A stretch of 37,911 nucleotides of DNA from Planctomycetota bacterium. Lineage in GTDB: Bacteria; Planctomycetota; Phycisphaerae; Sedimentisphaerales; Anaerobacaceae. The DNA lies in contig JAUWIG010000032.1 in NCBI GenBank assembly GCA_030605475.1, positions 1 to 37,911 of the forward strand. Direction: 5' to 3'. Below, piece after piece: positions 9,401 through 17,384 of the stretch; within the stretch, counting starts at the first letter, position 1; each line of letters starts with the position of its first letter. Both the position numbers and the translations under genes were made by a program. Under the pieces are notes generated by a model. It made no database searches and had not been told where the DNA came from. It saw nothing but the letters and a program-made list of their open reading frames with translations.

Positions 9401-9594
9401 TTGGTGATGCCAGGACGGTCGACCTTAAAATATTAGTTCGAAATACGAGAAAAGAGATAGTTGATAGCAAAATGTACTATAATGTTAAGTTGTCCGGAGG
9501 TAGAACCACTACTTCCCTACCCGACTTTAAGCCTATCTTCCCATCAAAAGGGTATTATGCCATAGAGTATTACGTAATCAATAAGCTGATTTAG
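6481..9594 (+). CDS. Exported GH2-like glycoside hydrolase with N-terminal ConA-like domain
   Basis: The ATG at 6481 has AGGAG 9 nt upstream and opens a 1037-residue protein with a signal peptide (about 1-30). Residues about 140-292 look like a LamG/DUF1080-type jelly roll. Residues 300-450 fit the GH2 sugar-binding domain, 455-565 the Ig-like domain, and 570-950 the TIM barrel. RNHPSIIVWELLDES (691-705) aligns with the GH2 acid/base region, making E704 the acid/base. E795 in FDFESGG is the likely nucleophile. The usual Asn before the acid/base Glu is Asp (D703), which is unusual. A segment of about 40 residues is duplicated near the end of the barrel (819-860 and 867-901). The family removes terminal sugars from glycans and would act in the periplasm or outside. 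The substrate cannot be read from sequence. The gene is preceded by an AT-rich gap of about 180 bp. Confidence 0.8.
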   Translation: MNVKMKKYGVALFIVIMASALGVAATIAAAQSSEELSRSFEFKYFDGDGRSNGETDFKGQTAVFDTEQRVDFLRNYAEYAKYFFNDPKLDKEVVTDREVEAALKKFKKQPLPEVRKRIPLEQWKWIGYRKGEREEEVKELSTWANIKGVKVENGSLVFSNEKVKLHRAFPSQTWRFFIQWKARVPRTDVRESFYLSDNEIVAATVGFNENGRIFYCSGGKEFELEPYRADTWYEFKIEADLTRTAGRYNFYVDGQLKADYVELQNKQDINQINLFSAKGIKGEILDDIWGVGYSPDFVRDRRVRLDTYIPRTFIDEDFELKPAIDDWYNVDYDDSDWLTTKELPLVIGSERNADRDIYMRKVVHTGDFEKAFLNIEALDPGGEVYVNSVNVAKLNREPTRLDISRYLKKGDDNLIAVKVNHVPKGYYLKDGHTGNDMYYGWFAGRMSLDLTARTYIEDVFVYANDVSNPAHIQTRIEIKNKDIKPFKADVVIDFYPWYPEESSVSAATAKFPVNIGIGNKEVLEKVISVPNPELWSFQNPSLYKIVVTLKESEKPIDDYVITSGIRTISQEGGTFRINGKPEMLNGALMMQFPSPLTEIATWHRCPPKEWVVKQILMVKNMNGNAIRIHVPSCAYSDPRFAEYGDQLGFMYIWVGTGWNRKEWTEGGWRYAGRERFTEQVEEYVKDMKQVRNHPSIIVWELLDESVKRAHLDGIFRDFYPAVYAADPSRLFVPLKNYFRDEPIVTKGTYGGILSGYNDWSMLREWPMKREKDLSGRPYRKKDLLDSKEKGLFDFESGGIIGQPNWDLVKGKPWYHIHGYEWQGYETGSDSSGWGLALDRWQEDEARRRGPRYFGYNGPKKPHPIAWEWKPYEKGSIGRGLAFDEWQISQAWQAFAGYNTKKKERLFDIDGIVWCSLRGGGNSVTYMKPIIDYHGHAKLAFYALRTIFQRVLAGSNNVDVVYGPDDVISPVIINLGDARTVDLKILVRNTRKEIVDSKMYYNVKLSGGRTTTSLPDFKPIFPSKGYYAIEYYVINKLI
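8935..9186 (+). repeat. Tandem-like internal duplication in the GH2-like gene
   Basis: Residues about 819-860 and 867-901 share the order EW(Q/K), GYE/PYE plus (T/K)GS, GLAxDxWQ, and GYN followed by K residues. The units are adjacent, and the second is shorter by several residues. Confidence 0.55.
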
Positions 9595-9649
9595 ATTTTC
9601 GCTTTTCCGCAATACGCATCCCCGGCTTCGAGCGAGGCGAAGTAATCTC

Positions 9650-10867
9650 TTACTCCTCCTGCCACTGTCTTACTACGAAGCGCACACACTCATCATTTAA
9701 ACTTACATCTCTCAATGACGCATCATAGTGAAAGACACCAGCATTTTCTTGTTTAAAGTTGTCGGCTACAACGGCCCCAAATATGTTGACAGCATTACAA
9801 AATACCACATCTGCCTTAGGAGCATAAATTGTTCCATAAAAAGCACTGGCGTTATCAAATTGTATATTCTCGCAACTATCAAGCCCATATATCTTGAGTT
9901 TTTTAGGGTCGGCGGTCCCGTTGTTAATAACGCCTGCATTTCCAATTGCAATATTTCCCCCTACATACAAAGTCAAGGAGGCGTCAGGATTTGTATTGGC
10001 ATCGACTATCTGCAGTTGGGCATCATTCTTAAGCTCTATGTTGCCAATAATATAAAGGGCAACTGACCCATCAATTGTAAGTGTAAGCGTTTCGGTATGC
10101 GCAAGGTTAATGCTGTCATATTTTCCAGAACTGGTCATTACTGTAGAACCACTTATAGTTCCCTGGGAGGATAAATCCTGCAGGTACTGCGGCACTGTTA
10201 TTGACGGCAACTCGTATCTCTCGGTCAAGGCATAAGTCTCGCCTGTGATGTTCGACCAGTCGGAGTTGATAACAACATCCGGGTCTCCACCAACGCCCAC
10301 GACCACATCGCCGTCCACAACTGCCTCATTTGCCAGGGTAATACTGCCCAGTTCGGTGTTGTTAGTGCCGATTTGCAAATTCTCTTCGCCACCGCCGTAA
10401 TTGTACCCCTCCACCGTAGCCCCATTTTTCAAACTTATACTTGTGTTTGCAAAAATTGCCGCCTCAAACGGTCCCCTCGCCCGCAAAGCGCAGCTAACTT
10501 TTCTCTCGGCCTGCCCGGATTTTCCAGTAGATTCAACGATATAACCACTGCTGCTTTCACCTGTGACCGTATATCTAAAAACCCCATCACAATTCGGCAA
10601 GGTATTCGCTTCCGACGGCAGGGCGCTGTCATCATCCCAGGGTTTTACCTTCAATTTCTCGTTCATCTCAAAGACAGCTTTTGTCAGCCCGGCATCGGCA
10701 GAACACCGTGCTGTAAGCTCCGAGGCAGTTTGTACCGCGAAGATACGACAGTGCTGACCAAGACCCAGCAATCCCAAGCCTAATACAAACAATATTACGA
10801 CCGTAAGCAGCACAAGGACCATTACAGAGCCGGGTTTTTTTGATTGTAGCGTCTTGTTCATATTCAT
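9650..10867 (-). CDS. PilX/GspK-like minor pilin with beta-rich C-terminal domain
   Basis: I place the start at ATG 10867 (GAGG about 6 nt upstream), giving 405 residues and a 28-nt gap to the upstream gene. A longer frame to 10948 would overlap that gene without a ribosome binding site. The N-terminus has a short basic leader (KKPG, 10-13) then a hydrophobic helix of about 25 residues (14-38), as in PilX and GspK proteins that start a type IV pilus or type II secretion pseudopilus tip. Like GspK it has no Glu at +5. The rest is rich in Asn, Gly, Val and Ile in short repeats, suggesting a right-handed beta-solenoid domain found with PilX-like N-termini. It is the last gene of a three-pilin operon and is likely membrane-inserted, then assembled into a fibre. 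Confidence 0.7.
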   Translation of the reverse strand: MNMNKTLQSKKPGSVMVLVLLTVVILFVLGLGLLGLGQHCRIFAVQTASELTARCSADAGLTKAVFEMNEKLKVKPWDDDSALPSEANTLPNCDGVFRYTVTGESSSGYIVESTGKSGQAERKVSCALRARGPFEAAIFANTSISLKNGATVEGYNYGGGEENLQIGTNNTELGSITLANEAVVDGDVVVGVGGDPDVVINSDWSNITGETYALTERYELPSITVPQYLQDLSSQGTISGSTVMTSSGKYDSINLAHTETLTLTIDGSVALYIIGNIELKNDAQLQIVDANTNPDASLTLYVGGNIAIGNAGVINNGTADPKKLKIYGLDSCENIQFDNASAFYGTIYAPKADVVFCNAVNIFGAVVADNFKQENAGVFHYDASLRDVSLNDECVRFVVRQWQEE

Positions 10868-10895
10868 CTCGACCTCGTCTTTACAAAAGATTTTG

Positions 10896-11411
10896 TTATT
10901 GATTATGCATAACAGCAGACGAGGCAACGGTAACTGTCCGCGAACCATCGTCGAGTGTCAGTATCATTTGGGCAGACCGGCCGGTTCCTTTGAAAACACA
11001 TTTAGATACGTTCCCGCAAATAGTCTGGGTGGCCAATGTTGCCTTGGGATTCAGCTTACCATACTCAGCAATCAGCTGGCTGTAAGCCTTATAGAAACGG
11101 AAACATACGTAGCGGTCAATGGCAGTGGAATTCGCATCCTGATAGTAATAAATCTCGACCCAATTTCCGGCATCATCCAATAAGAGCTTTTCCCGACTTG
11201 CCTTGCGAATCACAGCGTCAAACGTTCTCCTTGCAACGTAGCTGTCGGTCGCTACACCGGAGAATGTACGATTGTACATAGCTTGCCACGCACGCTGACA
11301 ATCAACCAGTACAACGCCGATGGCCAATATGGGGATAACCACAAGTGCTGTGGCTATCATCAGACTTATAAGCGTAAAGCCTCGCTGAGTTGTAAGTTTC
11401 TTTTTCAGCAT
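10896..11411 (-). CDS. Prepilin-like protein (GspJ/PilW-like minor pilin)
   Basis: This 171-residue protein starts MLKKKLTTQRGFTLISLM, a type III signal with prepilin peptidase cleavage expected after G11, followed by a hydrophobic helix to about residue 36. The +5 position, nearly always Glu, is Ser (S16). The body (VARRTFDAVIRKASRE and a long polar beta-rich region) resembles GspJ/PilW minor pilins, but that assignment is tentative. It is second in the operon. Its start lies 56 nt after the present stop of the upstream pilin gene and 25 nt after that gene's inferred ancestral stop. Confidence 0.7.
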   Translation of the reverse strand: MLKKKLTTQRGFTLISLMIATALVVIPILAIGVVLVDCQRAWQAMYNRTFSGVATDSYVARRTFDAVIRKASREKLLLDDAGNWVEIYYYQDANSTAIDRYVCFRFYKAYSQLIAEYGKLNPKATLATQTICGNVSKCVFKGTGRSAQMILTLDDGSRTVTVASSAVMHNQ

Positions 11412-11440
11412 AGTCGGTCAATACCCCCTGCGTATTCTAA

Positions 11441-11639
11441 TCCGGCGTAGGCGTGTAGGTTGTGAGCCTAAAATTCAAGTGACTCGTTTGCATCATCGAT
11501 GCTGTCTTCTTCCTGCTCCAGTAGCGGCGAGATTACAACAACATCCGGCGTAGGCGTGTAGGTTGTGAGCCTAAATTCAAGTGACCCGCCTGCATCATCG
11601 ATGCTGTCCTGCACCCGCAGCGGCGAGATTACAACAACA
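11441..11639 (-). repeat. Direct tandem duplication of about 100 bp at the 3' end of a minor-pilin gene
   Basis: Copy A (11441-11543, 103 bp) and copy B (11544-11639, 96 bp) abut. They differ by a six-base (two-codon) insertion and a one-base insertion (AAAA against AAA on the plus strand at about 11470), both in copy A, plus a few substitutions. The single-base change creates the present stop codon. Confidence 0.9.
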
Positions 11640-12028
11640 TTCAAAGCCCTCAATTTGGCCTGAACGTCTTTCCACGACAGAGTGGTGTAGTGGTTGTCGC
11701 CATTTAACTCAATCGTGTACTTTCCCAATAGGGTAAAGCCTTCAGGCTCGTTAGGGCCGGTGGTACCCGTGGTGATTGTTAGGTCTGAACCAGAATAGGT
11801 CTTTGGGTCATAGGTGCTGCTGCCTTTAACGCCCCGCCAACTTTCGCAAAGCAGCACTCCGATTCTCGCAGCCGTTAGCTGTATAGTGGCTTTTCGCTCA
11901 TCCAAGACGGCATAGTATCTATAATCGGCAGTTCCGATAACCGTTACTGCCAGGACGACAATAGCACCCATTACGTCCACTAACGATAAGCCACGGCGAA
12001 ACCTGCGTTTGTTTGCCTTTGCGACCAT
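11468..12028 (-). CDS. Prepilin-like protein (GspI/PilV-like) with frameshifted, duplicated C-terminus
   Basis: This 186-residue protein has a basic leader ending at G13 and then LSLVDVM and a hydrophobic helix (14-33). Prepilin peptidase cleavage is expected after G13. Asp (D18) replaces the usual +5 Glu. It is the first gene of a three-pilin operon and probably the GspI/PilV-type member. The C-terminus carries a direct duplication: the VVVISPL...DSIDD...SLEF segment occurs twice. After the first SLEF the frame continues RLTTYTPTPD. After the second, one extra T in a T-run creates TAG. Without it the gene would end at 11437, after a second TPTPD. A run of nine G lies 2 nt before the ATG, where the ribosome binding site should be. 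Confidence 0.65.
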   Translation of the reverse strand: MVAKANKRRFRRGLSLVDVMGAIVVLAVTVIGTADYRYYAVLDERKATIQLTAARIGVLLCESWRGVKGSSTYDPKTYSGSDLTITTGTTGPNEPEGFTLLGKYTIELNGDNHYTTLSWKDVQAKLRALNVVVISPLRVQDSIDDAGGSLEFRLTTYTPTPDVVVISPLLEQEEDSIDDANESLEF

Positions 12029-12030
12029 TT

Positions 12031-12039
12031 CCCCCCCCC
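12031..12039 (-). promoter_or_regulatory. G9 homopolymer as the ribosome binding site of the minor-pilin operon
   Basis: Nine consecutive C on the plus strand (G9 on the coding strand) sit 2 nt upstream of the ATG at 12028. The tract replaces a normal Shine-Dalgarno sequence. Slippage would change its length and spacing. Confidence 0.6.
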
Positions 12040-12085
12040 GGTTTGGAGAAAACAGACTCTGATTATGCTCGTCCTTACTATCTAA

Positions 12086-12113
12086 ATTATGCTTGATATT
12101 TTACTAAACGCAA
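12086..12113 (-). promoter_or_regulatory. Weak candidate promoter for the minor-pilin operon
   Basis: On the minus strand TTGCGT (12113-12108) and CATAAT (12091-12086) are 16 bp apart, about 60 bp upstream of the first pilin start. A second CATAAT lies closer, at about 12062-12067. Confidence 0.3.
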
Positions 12114-12576
12114 ATTTAATCTGTCCAAAAATTCTAAAATAGTGGGTGTTTCCTGGTGTTTCTGTGGATTATATCGCCCAGCACTAAAAATCAGCATCTC
12201 AATGCCGCCCCCTGCCAGTTTTAACTATTTAGTCGTTCTTGAAAAATAATCTAAAGTATTTACTGATAAGGGGTTGCATTCTCAAAGAAAGTCGCGCTAA
12301 ATTGCAAGAAACTGCTCAGATAAGCTCAACTTTCTCACAAAACAAGATGGTTTTTTATGCATCCCAAGCCAGCGGGTAATCAGAGCCCGTTGTCCGGCGT
12401 GCCTCTCGAACAAATCCTTGCATAATCAGCCACCACTCAAGTTGGCTGACGCTAAGGCCGACTGAAAAACCAAAAACCCTTTGTCCTGCAAAACAAATTC
12501 CCCTCTCACGTCACGCAATACGGCTTCCTATCCACTAAACGCTATCCACTGTTATAGCAGAGGGTTGAAAATAGGT
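12114..12576. other. Intergenic region between divergent pilin and gua operons; no gene seen
   Basis: I see no convincing reading frame, tRNA, repeat array or strong terminator here. Only short weak stems are present, such as AGCCA/TGGCT near 12430. The two flanking transcription units diverge, so the region should hold their upstream control sequences. Confidence 0.5.
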
Positions 12577-12605
12577 TTGACGGTAGTTTATAGCGCTATT
12601 ATACT
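12577..12605 (+). promoter_or_regulatory. Sigma70-type promoter of guaB-guaA
   Basis: TTGACG (12577-12582) and TATACT (12600-12605) are separated by exactly 17 bp. Transcription would start near 12612, about 40 nt before guaB, leaving no room for a riboswitch. Confidence 0.75.
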
Positions 12606-12652
12606 GGCTTGCTCAATATAACTCGAGGCAGCGGTTAATTCTGGAGAGAAAA

Positions 12653-14125
12653 ATGGACAGGAGCAAAATTGTCGCTGAAGGTATAACTTTCGACGATGTA
12701 CTGCTTATACCGGCCAAAAGCGATTTTGTACCGAGCCATGCCCAAACCTGTACACGATTGACCAACAATATCACAATAGATATCCCAATTGTCTCGGCTG
12801 CTATGGATACGGTTACTGAATCGGATTTGGCGATAGCGCTGGCACAGGAAGGCGGGGTCGGCATAATTCACAAGAATCTCTCGGTCGAGGCGCAAAAACG
12901 TGAGGTGGCAAAGGTAAAACGCTCAGAAAACGAACGGGTTCTCGACCCGGTAACGTTGACACCGACCGAACCTGTCAGAAGAGCAAGAGAGCTGATGAAT
13001 GAACAGAATGTCTCGGGCATCCCCATCATCGACGGCAAAAAACTGGTGGGTATCTTGACACGCAGGGATTTAAAATTCCTCAAAGATTATGACGTCAAGA
13101 TAAGTTCCGTAATGGCTAAAGACAATCTTATTACCGGCCCGGCTGATACGACACTTGAACAAGCAAAGGAAATTCTGCAAAAATACAAGGTTGAGAAGTT
13201 GCTTTTGGTTAACTCAAAAGGTGAGCTGGCCGGGTTGATTACGATGAGGGACATTGATAGGGTACAACAGTATCCGCGTGCGGCCAGGGACCAGCGAGGC
13301 AGGCTGCGTGTCGGTGCGGCAGTGGGCGTTGGAGACCATGAGCGAATCGGCGCTCTAATATCAGCGGAGGTTGATGTTATCGTGGTCGATACCGCTCACG
13401 GCCACTCGCAAAATGTTATCGATACTGTAAAGACAATTAAAGCCAAGTATGATATCGATGTGATTGCGGGCAATATCGCGACGGCAAAAGCGGTGGAGGA
13501 TTTGATAGCAGCCGGTGCAAACGCCGTAAAGGTCGGCATCGGGCCCGGTGCAATTTGCACCACCAGGGTAATCTCCGGCGTGGGAGTGCCGCAAATATCT
13601 GCGATAATCAACTGCGCCGAGGCTGCCGAAAAGCATAATATTCCAGTTATTGCCGATGGTGGAATAAGGCAGTCGGGTGATATAACCAAAGCAATCGCCG
13701 CTGGGGCTTCGAGTGTGATGATTGGCTCACTGTTCGCGGGTCTGAAGGAAAGTCCCGGTCAATTGGTTATCTACAAAGGCAGGCAGTTCAAAGAATACAG
13801 AGGTATGGGCTCTTTAGGGGCGATGGTCAAAGGCTCGGCGGAAAGGTACGGCCAGAAAAGCTCCACTGAGAAAGACAAACTCGTGCCGGAAGGCGTAGAA
13901 GGGCGAGTGCCATACCGTGGAACGCTGAGTGATTTTGTCTATCAACTGGTCGGCGGACTGCGGGCCGGTATGGGTTATTGCGGAGCACGAAGCATTGAAG
14001 AGCTTAGAGAAAATGGGCGATTCGTCCGCATAAGCTCGGCGTCAGTTAGCGAATCGCATCCGCATGACGTACAAATAACCAAAGAGGCACCGAACTACTC
14101 GGCGACCGAACCTTTTGAAGACTAA
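12653..14125 (+). CDS. guaB: Inosine-5'-monophosphate dehydrogenase
   Basis: GuaB oxidises IMP to XMP with NAD+, the committed step of guanine nucleotide synthesis, as a cytosolic tetramer. The 490-residue length is typical. The barrel starts at FDDVLL (13-18). A CBS pair (about 97-145 and 155-205) interrupts it and is the usual regulatory module. The catalytic Cys is C302 in [10 protein letters not shown], and the DGGIR phosphate-binding motif (335-339) and the YRGMGS segment (382-387) are intact. GGAG precedes the ATG by 7 nt. It forms an operon with guaA, whose start lies 59 nt downstream. Confidence 0.97.
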   Translation: MDRSKIVAEGITFDDVLLIPAKSDFVPSHAQTCTRLTNNITIDIPIVSAAMDTVTESDLAIALAQEGGVGIIHKNLSVEAQKREVAKVKRSENERVLDPVTLTPTEPVRRARELMNEQNVSGIPIIDGKKLVGILTRRDLKFLKDYDVKISSVMAKDNLITGPADTTLEQAKEILQKYKVEKLLLVNSKGELAGLITMRDIDRVQQYPRAARDQRGRLRVGAAVGVGDHERIGALISAEVDVIVVDTAHGHSQNVIDTVKTIKAKYDIDVIAGNIATAKAVEDLIAAGANAVKVGIGPGAICTTRVISGVGVPQISAIINCAEAAEKHNIPVIADGGIRQSGDITKAIAAGASSVMIGSLFAGLKESPGQLVIYKGRQFKEYRGMGSLGAMVKGSAERYGQKSSTEKDKLVPEGVEGRVPYRGTLSDFVYQLVGGLRAGMGYCGARSIEELRENGRFVRISSASVSESHPHDVQITKEAPNYSATEPFED

Positions 14126-14184
14126 TACCTACGATATTACAGACCGACAGAAGTTTTGCATACCAATTTTGCTGAGGGTTTTTT

Positions 14185-15765
14185 ATGAGTCGGGAGATGA
14201 TAGCCATTTTAGACTTTGGCAGCCAGTACAGCCAGTTGATAGCACGGCGGGTTCGCGAGCACAATGTTTATTCGGCGATTTGCCGTGCAGATATAACGGC
14301 GAAGGAATTATCGAAAGGGTTCCCGTTTTGCGATGGTTCGCGAAATGGAGCCCAGTTACAGGTCAAGGGCTTGATACTGTCCGGGGGTCCTGCAAGCGTC
14401 TATGACGAAAAAGCGCAAAAATGCGATGAGAGAATCTTTAAGTTGGGTGTGCCGATTTTGGGTATCTGCTATGGAATGCAGCTTGGCTGTAAGATTTTAG
14501 GGGCCCAAATTGTTGCCGCCGAGAAGCGTGAATATGGGCGAACAAATATATCTATTCTTGACAAAAATGATTTGTTTGCAAATCTGCCGGATTCAATCAC
14601 GGCCTGGGCCAGCCACGGCGACCAGGTTGGAGAATTAGGCGACAATTTTGTCAGATTAGCAGATACGAGGACCTGTCCATTTGCTGCGGTAAGGCATAAG
14701 AGAAAGAAGTTTTTCGGTGTTCAATTTCATCCCGAGGTTTCCCACACACCGGAGGGGTCGCTGATTTTGAAAAATTTTTTGTACGATATTTGCGGTTTCA
14801 AGGGCGAGTGGAGGATGAGCGATTTTGTTAATGAAAAAATCGAAGCGATTCGCCGGCAGGTCGGCGATGCTAAGGTAGTATGCGGTTTAAGCGGAGGAGT
14901 TGACTCGTCGGTTGTGGCGTCGTTGATTCATAAGGCGATAGGCGACAGACTTGTCTGTATCTTTGTTGACAATGGTCTGCTGCGGAGGAGCGAACGAGAA
15001 AATGTTGAGTCAATTTTTCAGGACCATTTCCATATAGATTTGCGTGTTGTAGATTGGTCAAAGCAGTTTTTGGATGCTCTCAAAGGTGTGACAGACCCTC
15101 AGAAAAAACGCAGGATAATCGGCTCTGAGTTTATCGAGGCCTTTAAATCCGAGGCGTCGAAAATCACCAATGCGAAATTTCTTGCTCAGGGGACACTCTA
15201 TCCTGATGTTATCGAGTCGGGTTTTGGGGACGGTAATCCTGCGGCTAATATAAAACTGCATCATAACGTGGGTGGGCTGCCGGCTGAATTGGGTTTTGAA
15301 TTGATTGAGCCGTTGAGGGATTTGTTTAAGGACGAGGTGAGGGTCGTCGGCGAACATATAGGATTAGCAGAAGATATTCTCTGGCGGCATCCTTTCCCAG
15401 GACCCGGGCTGGCGGTGAGAATAATCGGAGAAGTTACGCCTCGAAGACTGGAAATTCTACGCCGTGCTGATGGGATTTTAATAGATGAAATAAAATCGGC
15501 AGGACTGTACAGAAAAATATCACAGGCCATAGCGATTCTTCTGCCAGTCTCAACGGTTGGTGTAATGGGCGATAAACGAAGTTATGAAGATGTTATTGCC
15601 ATTCGGGCGGTTGAGACTTCCGATTTTATGACGGCTGATTTTTCGAAGATATCTTTTGAAGTGCTGGGCGTGATATCCAACAGGATTATAAACGAGGTTC
15701 AGGGGGTCAATCGGGTCGTGTATGACATTTCGAGCAAACCGCCGGCAACGATTGAATGGGAATGA
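14185..15765 (+). CDS. guaA: GMP synthase (glutamine-hydrolysing)
   Basis: GuaA aminates XMP to GMP using ATP and glutamine, completing the step begun by GuaB just upstream. The 526-residue protein has a class I glutamine amidotransferase domain with C95 (GICYGMQ), H182 and E184 as triad. It also has an ATP pyrophosphatase domain with the PP-loop SGGVDSS (236-242) and the conserved C-terminal dimerisation domain ending KPPATIEWE. Domain order and length are standard for the fused bacterial enzyme. The ATG at 14185 has GAGGG 7 nt upstream. No separate promoter is evident in the 59-nt gap, which supports co-transcription with guaB. Confidence 0.97.
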   Translation: MSREMIAILDFGSQYSQLIARRVREHNVYSAICRADITAKELSKGFPFCDGSRNGAQLQVKGLILSGGPASVYDEKAQKCDERIFKLGVPILGICYGMQLGCKILGAQIVAAEKREYGRTNISILDKNDLFANLPDSITAWASHGDQVGELGDNFVRLADTRTCPFAAVRHKRKKFFGVQFHPEVSHTPEGSLILKNFLYDICGFKGEWRMSDFVNEKIEAIRRQVGDAKVVCGLSGGVDSSVVASLIHKAIGDRLVCIFVDNGLLRRSERENVESIFQDHFHIDLRVVDWSKQFLDALKGVTDPQKKRRIIGSEFIEAFKSEASKITNAKFLAQGTLYPDVIESGFGDGNPAANIKLHHNVGGLPAELGFELIEPLRDLFKDEVRVVGEHIGLAEDILWRHPFPGPGLAVRIIGEVTPRRLEILRRADGILIDEIKSAGLYRKISQAIAILLPVSTVGVMGDKRSYEDVIAIRAVETSDFMTADFSKISFEVLGVISNRIINEVQGVNRVVYDISSKPPATIEWE

Positions 15766-15938
15766 TGCAGCTTTAGTGTCGAGCATGATATCATATCTAT
15801 TAGCCCACTCTAAAAATCATTTTTTTAACAAAACCGCCACAATCCATTGTAGTCTCCTTCGATAATAGCCGTAATACACTGTAGCACGAATTGCTCGTTT
15901 TGAGGCGTGAACTTAGAAACGATTGTGGATTTTTGCAA

Positions 15939-16832
15939 ATGAGGGCATATCGCTGGAATAGATGCAGGCTGGGGGTTGTTTGTATAGGCTTGATTTTCGC
16001 TGCCGGCTGTGCAAACCCCGTTAGAGGGACCCCACCTTACGGGAACCCAAATAAGACGCCAGTGGCGCCTGCCTTACGTTTGGCAGAGATTTCTAACGGG
16101 ACAAATCAAGAGAATGATTTATCCAAAACAGGCAACTTTTTTGAATCTTTCAGGGAGGATATTGCTAATTTGCCTGACAGGATTATCAAAGACTCAAAAG
16201 ATACGTTTTCGAAGGCAAACAATATGGCAGCTCTATTATTAGCCGGCGGGGCGAGTATTGCGATGAATCAAGGTCCTGACGAGAATATAGCAGGGTATTT
16301 TGAGAGGCACGATGTCTTTCACGGTTTTACAGACAGAGGTTTTAAAACACTTGGCAGTCCGGGGTTTCACTTTGCGGCCGCGGGCTTTTGGTATATGCTT
16401 AGTTCAGACAAGCAGGACGAGTTTAACGGGGAGCGGGCGTGGACGATGATAACGGCGCTTTCGGTGACGGGGCTGACTACGATGGGTCTGAAAGGTATCA
16501 GGAACAACGATACTCCCAACAACGGCAGTTGGGCCTGGCCGAGCGGTCACACTTCAAGCTCGTTCACAGTTGCTGCCGTTCTGGATGAGTTTTACGGCCC
16601 GAAAGTAGGTATTCCTGCATATGCACTGGCGTCTCTTGTGGGCCTTCGAATGATGGACGCCGGCGACCATTGGGGCAGCGACGTCGTGTTTGGCGCAACT
16701 CTTGGCTGGGTGGTCGGCCATACCATTGCGGGCAAGCATAAACAGCTTGAGATTGCCGGTTTTAAGGTGCTACCTTACACGGCAAGCAACTGCAGGCCAG
16801 TAATAGGGGTTAATCTGGTGAAGCGATTTTAA
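15939..16832 (+). CDS. PAP2-family phosphatase lipoprotein
   Basis: I choose ATG 15939 (297 residues) over an in-frame TTG at 15891 because it opens directly into a lipoprotein signal: a basic start, a hydrophobic stretch, and the lipobox FAAGC with C24 as lipidated Cys. The C-terminal half carries the PAP2 signature: K185 in the first motif, PSGH (201-204) with the catalytic-acid His, and R237...H244...D248 around the nucleophilic His in GDHWGSD. The first motif lacks the usual RP ending (RNNDTP), so it is weaker than normal. Family members remove phosphate from lipid or undecaprenyl phosphates. Here the enzyme would be tethered by lipid on the outer face of a membrane. It lies 173 bp after guaA and is probably unrelated to it. 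Confidence 0.75.
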   Translation: MRAYRWNRCRLGVVCIGLIFAAGCANPVRGTPPYGNPNKTPVAPALRLAEISNGTNQENDLSKTGNFFESFREDIANLPDRIIKDSKDTFSKANNMAALLLAGGASIAMNQGPDENIAGYFERHDVFHGFTDRGFKTLGSPGFHFAAAGFWYMLSSDKQDEFNGERAWTMITALSVTGLTTMGLKGIRNNDTPNNGSWAWPSGHTSSSFTVAAVLDEFYGPKVGIPAYALASLVGLRMMDAGDHWGSDVVFGATLGWVVGHTIAGKHKQLEIAGFKVLPYTASNCRPVIGVNLVKRF

Positions 16833-16868
16833 CGCACTTCCTTTTTGCCTCGCCGAATATCATACCCA

Positions 16869-16897
16869 TTGCAGCGATGGACGCAATAGAATATACT
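16869..16897 (+). promoter_or_regulatory. Sigma70-type promoter for the small membrane protein
   Basis: TTGCAG (16869-16874) and TATACT (16892-16897) with exact 17-bp spacing lie about 90 bp upstream of the start at 16990. Confidence 0.6.
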
Positions 16898-16989
16898 AAA
16901 TGGGCTGTGTCCGATAATGTTAAAGGCATTATTCCGGTGTTTACACAATAGTTTTTGTTAGAGAGTGTAAGCAGAATAAGGAGCTCTAC

Positions 16990-17280
16990 ATGAGTTTTCG
17001 TTTTTACACGAATGCAATTTCTCAAGCGTCCAGGGCTGTTGCTGCGGGAATATTTATCACAGGGCTGATATTGATTGGTTTTGGGTTTATGATTTACCTT
17101 TTGCCGAAATTTTTCGCAACACTTGCTGCGATAGTATTTTTTGTTGCAGGCCTCGGCTGTGCGATTACCGCTGTCAAAATCTTTTTAGCACAGAGACAAT
17201 TGGACAGAATCAATTCCGACGATTCAATGGTATACAGAAAAAACGTTCGAATCCACACCGAAGAACATTACGATGAGTAA
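16990..17280 (+). CDS. Small membrane protein with two predicted helices, unknown function
   Basis: The frame encodes 96 residues from ATG 16990, with AGGAG 8 nt upstream. A short polar N-terminus is followed by two hydrophobic helices (about 17-37 and 42-66), then a charged C-terminal tail of about 30 residues rich in Asp, Arg, His and Glu. A good promoter precedes it and it stands alone. I recognise no family. The topology suggests both ends on the same side of the membrane. Real expression is likely given the promoter and ribosome binding site. Confidence 0.65.
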   Translation: MSFRFYTNAISQASRAVAAGIFITGLILIGFGFMIYLLPKFFATLAAIVFFVAGLGCAITAVKIFLAQRQLDRINSDDSMVYRKNVRIHTEEHYDE

Positions 17281-17384
17281 TCGACTTGACCGGGACGCGC
17301 AGACAGCCGCAATTTACCATAGGGCAGCAGCGCAACAATTTTGGGTGCGGTAAATTATACAGCAGCAGTCATTAACCCCTCTTC

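Noticed and set aside
12340-12440. tRNA-like sequence (AATCAGAGCCCG, CTCGAACAAATCC)
   Set aside because: The arms do not pair into a cloverleaf and no acceptor stem is found.
15891-15938. TTG start extending the PAP2 lipoprotein by 16 residues
   Set aside because: It has no ribosome binding site and would bury the lipoprotein signal behind a charged stretch.
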